DNA of 21,656 nt, from the NCBI GenBank assembly GCA_040400005.1, contig JBBARC010000058.1, forward strand, positions 1 to 21,656. The letters are read 5' to 3'. Below the pieces are notes generated by a model, which was not told the origin of the DNA, searched no databases, and was given only the letters and a program-made list of their open reading frames with translations. Both the position numbers and the translations under genes were made by a program. Source of the DNA: JBBARC01 sp040400005. GTDB taxonomy: Bacteria; Pseudomonadota; Alphaproteobacteria; Acetobacterales; Acetobacteraceae. Shown piece after piece: positions 20,310-21,656 of the stretch (its first letter is position 1; each line of letters opens with the position of its first letter).

Positions 20310-21394
20310 GCCGCAGCGCTCCCGCGAGGGGCCGCAGCGCTCCCGCGGGTGCGGGCCAAGCTCGCGTAATCCGGCCGGCCGGCATTTTCCCATTCTTCCC
20401 AGACTGTCGCAAAATCCGATCCAAACGGGTTTTGCCCGCGCATGCCCATGCTGCCGCGGCGTATGGTCCAATCAAACGGGGCAAGGGCAATGGCGCGGTC
20501 CCAATGGGTGCCGGCCGCGTCTTCTAACCCCGCATTATACAAGAAAAACGCCAGCGCATGTTCGGCCCGCGCCGCCTGATCTGCCGCGGTTGGCGGCATG
20601 GTTTCGTCGGCGCGGGCATCATGGGCAAAATCGGTCTGCCCGGTTGCAACCCAATTGCGCAACGCCGCCATATGCGGTTCGCAATCTAAGCCATGGGCGA
20701 ATTGAAACAAATTCGATGCGTGTTCCACCCGCGGCGGCCGGGCAATGTGGCCGTGTTCATCGATCCAAATGGCGGTGGGCACATTGATAAACCCATAGCG
20801 CTGGGAAACCACGTGCTGCGCATCGATCAGGCTCGGGTGGCCCGGATTGGCGCGCTCAATAAACGGCCGCACCTCTTCCACATCACGATCCTGGGCAATG
20901 GTGATCACGCTCAAACCTGCCGGTTCCAGCTCGGCGAAAAGCGCCTGCCAGGCAGAAAGATCCTCGCGGCAGCCGCACCAGGTTGCCCAGGTTACCAGCA
21001 GCACTTTGCGGCCGCGGTGATCAGATAAGCGATGTTCGCGCCCGGCGAGATCGGGCAGGCAAAAATCGGGGGCGATACCTTCGCGTAAAGTTCGGGCCAA
21101 CTCATCGGGCGCATCGCCCACCGCCAGGGCCTGCGCGCCGGCCTCAATGGCCAGCGGCATTTCCAGTAAGGCGGCGAACGCTGCCAGATCGATCTTATCG
21201 CCGTGCGCCAAGTTGGTGTGGCGCGTCAGCGGCAGGCAGCGATCATCGCGGCACAAAGTGCCATCGGTCACGTGCCAGCCCAGCAGCGCATCCAGCGTGT
21301 CCGCGCCGATCAGTAGGGCGTCACCGTCCTGTGTTAGCGGTGCCGTTACCTGCCGCCCATCGGCGATCAGTGTCCAAGTGGTATCCCCAGCCAT
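20306..21394 (-). CDS. Thioredoxin-fold (TlpA/redoxin-like) protein with WCGC site
   Basis: This 362-aa protein has a central redoxin domain at about residues 105-235: APDFCLPDLAGREHRLSDHR, then VLLVTWATWCGCREDLSAWQ, and the cis-Pro loop INVPTAIW (Pro206). The active site is C140-G-C142, one residue shorter than the usual CxxC. Residues 1-85 form a small beta-rich domain with two cysteines (LCRDDRCLPL), and 240-345 a helical, tetratricopeptide-like part (AEHALAFFLYNAGLEDAAGT). There is no signal peptide, so it is probably cytoplasmic. GGGGA lies about 8 nt before ATG 21394. The C-terminus ends in a duplicated PRGSAAA. It overlaps the DapB-like gene by 4 nt. Confidence 0.72.
   Translation of the reverse strand: MAGDTTWTLIADGRQVTAPLTQDGDALLIGADTLDALLGWHVTDGTLCRDDRCLPLTRHTNLAHGDKIDLAAFAALLEMPLAIEAGAQALAVGDAPDELARTLREGIAPDFCLPDLAGREHRLSDHRGRKVLLVTWATWCGCREDLSAWQALFAELEPAGLSVITIAQDRDVEEVRPFIERANPGHPSLIDAQHVVSQRYGFINVPTAIWIDEHGHIARPPRVEHASNLFQFAHGLDCEPHMAALRNWVATGQTDFAHDARADETMPPTAADQAARAEHALAFFLYNAGLEDAAGTHWDRAIALAPFDWTIRRGSMGMRGQNPFGSDFATVWEEWENAGRPDYASLARTRGSAAAPRGSAAA
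20310..20347. repeat. 21-bp duplication at C-terminus of the thioredoxin-fold gene
   Basis: GCCGCAGCGCTCCCGCG occurs at 20310-20326 and again at 20331-20347, a 21-bp period that duplicates seven codons. The second copy lies next to the ATGA junction with the following gene, so it also duplicates the sequence just upstream of that gene's start. Confidence 0.7.
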
Positions 21395-21530
21395 CGTACG
21401 TTCCCCTGCTTCCCTGGCGGCCCCCGCGTTTTCCGCGGTGCCTTTTCATCCCCAACCTACGCCCTGCCGCCCAGGCCACAAGGGGGGAAGCAACGGAATT
21501 TTCACGCTATTTTCGCCAAAACGCGGCAGT

Positions 21531-21558
21531 TTGTGGCGAAGCTGAATTCATTTATGCT
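21531..21558 (+). promoter_or_regulatory. Candidate sigma-70 promoter toward window end
   Basis: TTGTGG (21531-21536) and TATGCT (21553-21558) are 16 nt apart, a plausible housekeeping promoter pointing out of the window. No gene starts before the end of the window, so it cannot be tied to a product. The rest of 21395-21656 shows no gene. Confidence 0.25.
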
Positions 21559-21656
21559 GCCACCACCGCCTATGCGCCGTACAGGGCAATCGGGGGAGCG
21601 GAAAAAAGTAAGAATTTTCTTTTTTCTGAACGCGGATTCAACCGCGAAACGCATAA

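Noticed and set aside
19371..20369. Long plus-strand frame of about 330 codons opposite the DapB-like gene
   Set aside because: Composition is histidine/glycine-rich nonsense typical of an antisense shadow; the opposite strand has clear Rossmann motifs.

Overview
The window is a GC-rich stretch of a Gram-negative alphaproteobacterial chromosome, most likely from the Acetobacteraceae or a nearby Rhodospirillales group. This is inferred from several things: a DUF1150 gene behind an Hsp20 gene, a def-fmt-truA cluster facing a queC-dapE cluster, an ECF sigma factor with an RskA-type anti-sigma partner, outer-membrane proteins, a heme-binding cytochrome c', and a CCA-encoding tRNA. No lineage was tested by search. 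The sequence is a scaffold: 100 Ns (5815-5914) sit inside a 15-bp tandem repeat.

Layout. 1-3300: a dispersed 110-bp repeat, an ECF sigma/anti-sigma pair (+), and a convergent DcaP-like porin (-). 3300-6000: a loosely packed, repeat-rich zone with four separate short tandem arrays (19, 12, 15 and 15 bp units), a strong intrinsic terminator, three tiny membrane or lipoprotein genes on the minus strand (DUF3185-like, a glycine-rich 55-aa membrane peptide, an entericidin-family lipoprotein), a frameshifted multicopper-oxidase remnant and a cytochrome c' gene. 6000-9455: a LOG-family protein whose frame runs back through the 15-bp array, an overlapping secreted SGNH/sialate-esterase-like protein, an atypical tRNA-Pro(CGG), and an EstB/beta-lactamase-like serine hydrolase. 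9455-11775: an islet bounded by copies of the dispersed repeat, holding gene remnants, an outer-membrane beta-barrel gene with an in-frame stop, and a class A acid phosphatase.

11796-21394 is mostly housekeeping. It holds hsp20-DUF1150 (-) with a probable ROSE RNA thermometer; def-fmt-truA (+), for protein N-terminal maturation, initiator tRNA formylation and tRNA pseudouridylation; and a minus-strand chain of ferredoxin-NADP reductase, queC, dapE and a membrane protein, joined by 4-nt overlaps. Then come tsaE (+) and a minus-strand pair encoding a thioredoxin-fold protein and a DapB-like dehydrogenase, also joined by a 4-nt overlap.

The observations most worth following are: (i) a palindromic GC-rich element with an A-tract lying in frame at the N-terminus of dapE, behind an intact queC/dapE overlap; (ii) the SPAPE-encoding repeat fused in frame to the LOG protein and broken by the gap; (iii) the ROSE-like hairpin over the hsp20 ribosome-binding site; (iv) a tRNA-Pro with A at position 37; and (v) the dispersed repeat bounding a decaying islet. 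I do not see a complete new defence or mobile system: there is no integrase, transposase, CRISPR array or toxin-antitoxin pair.
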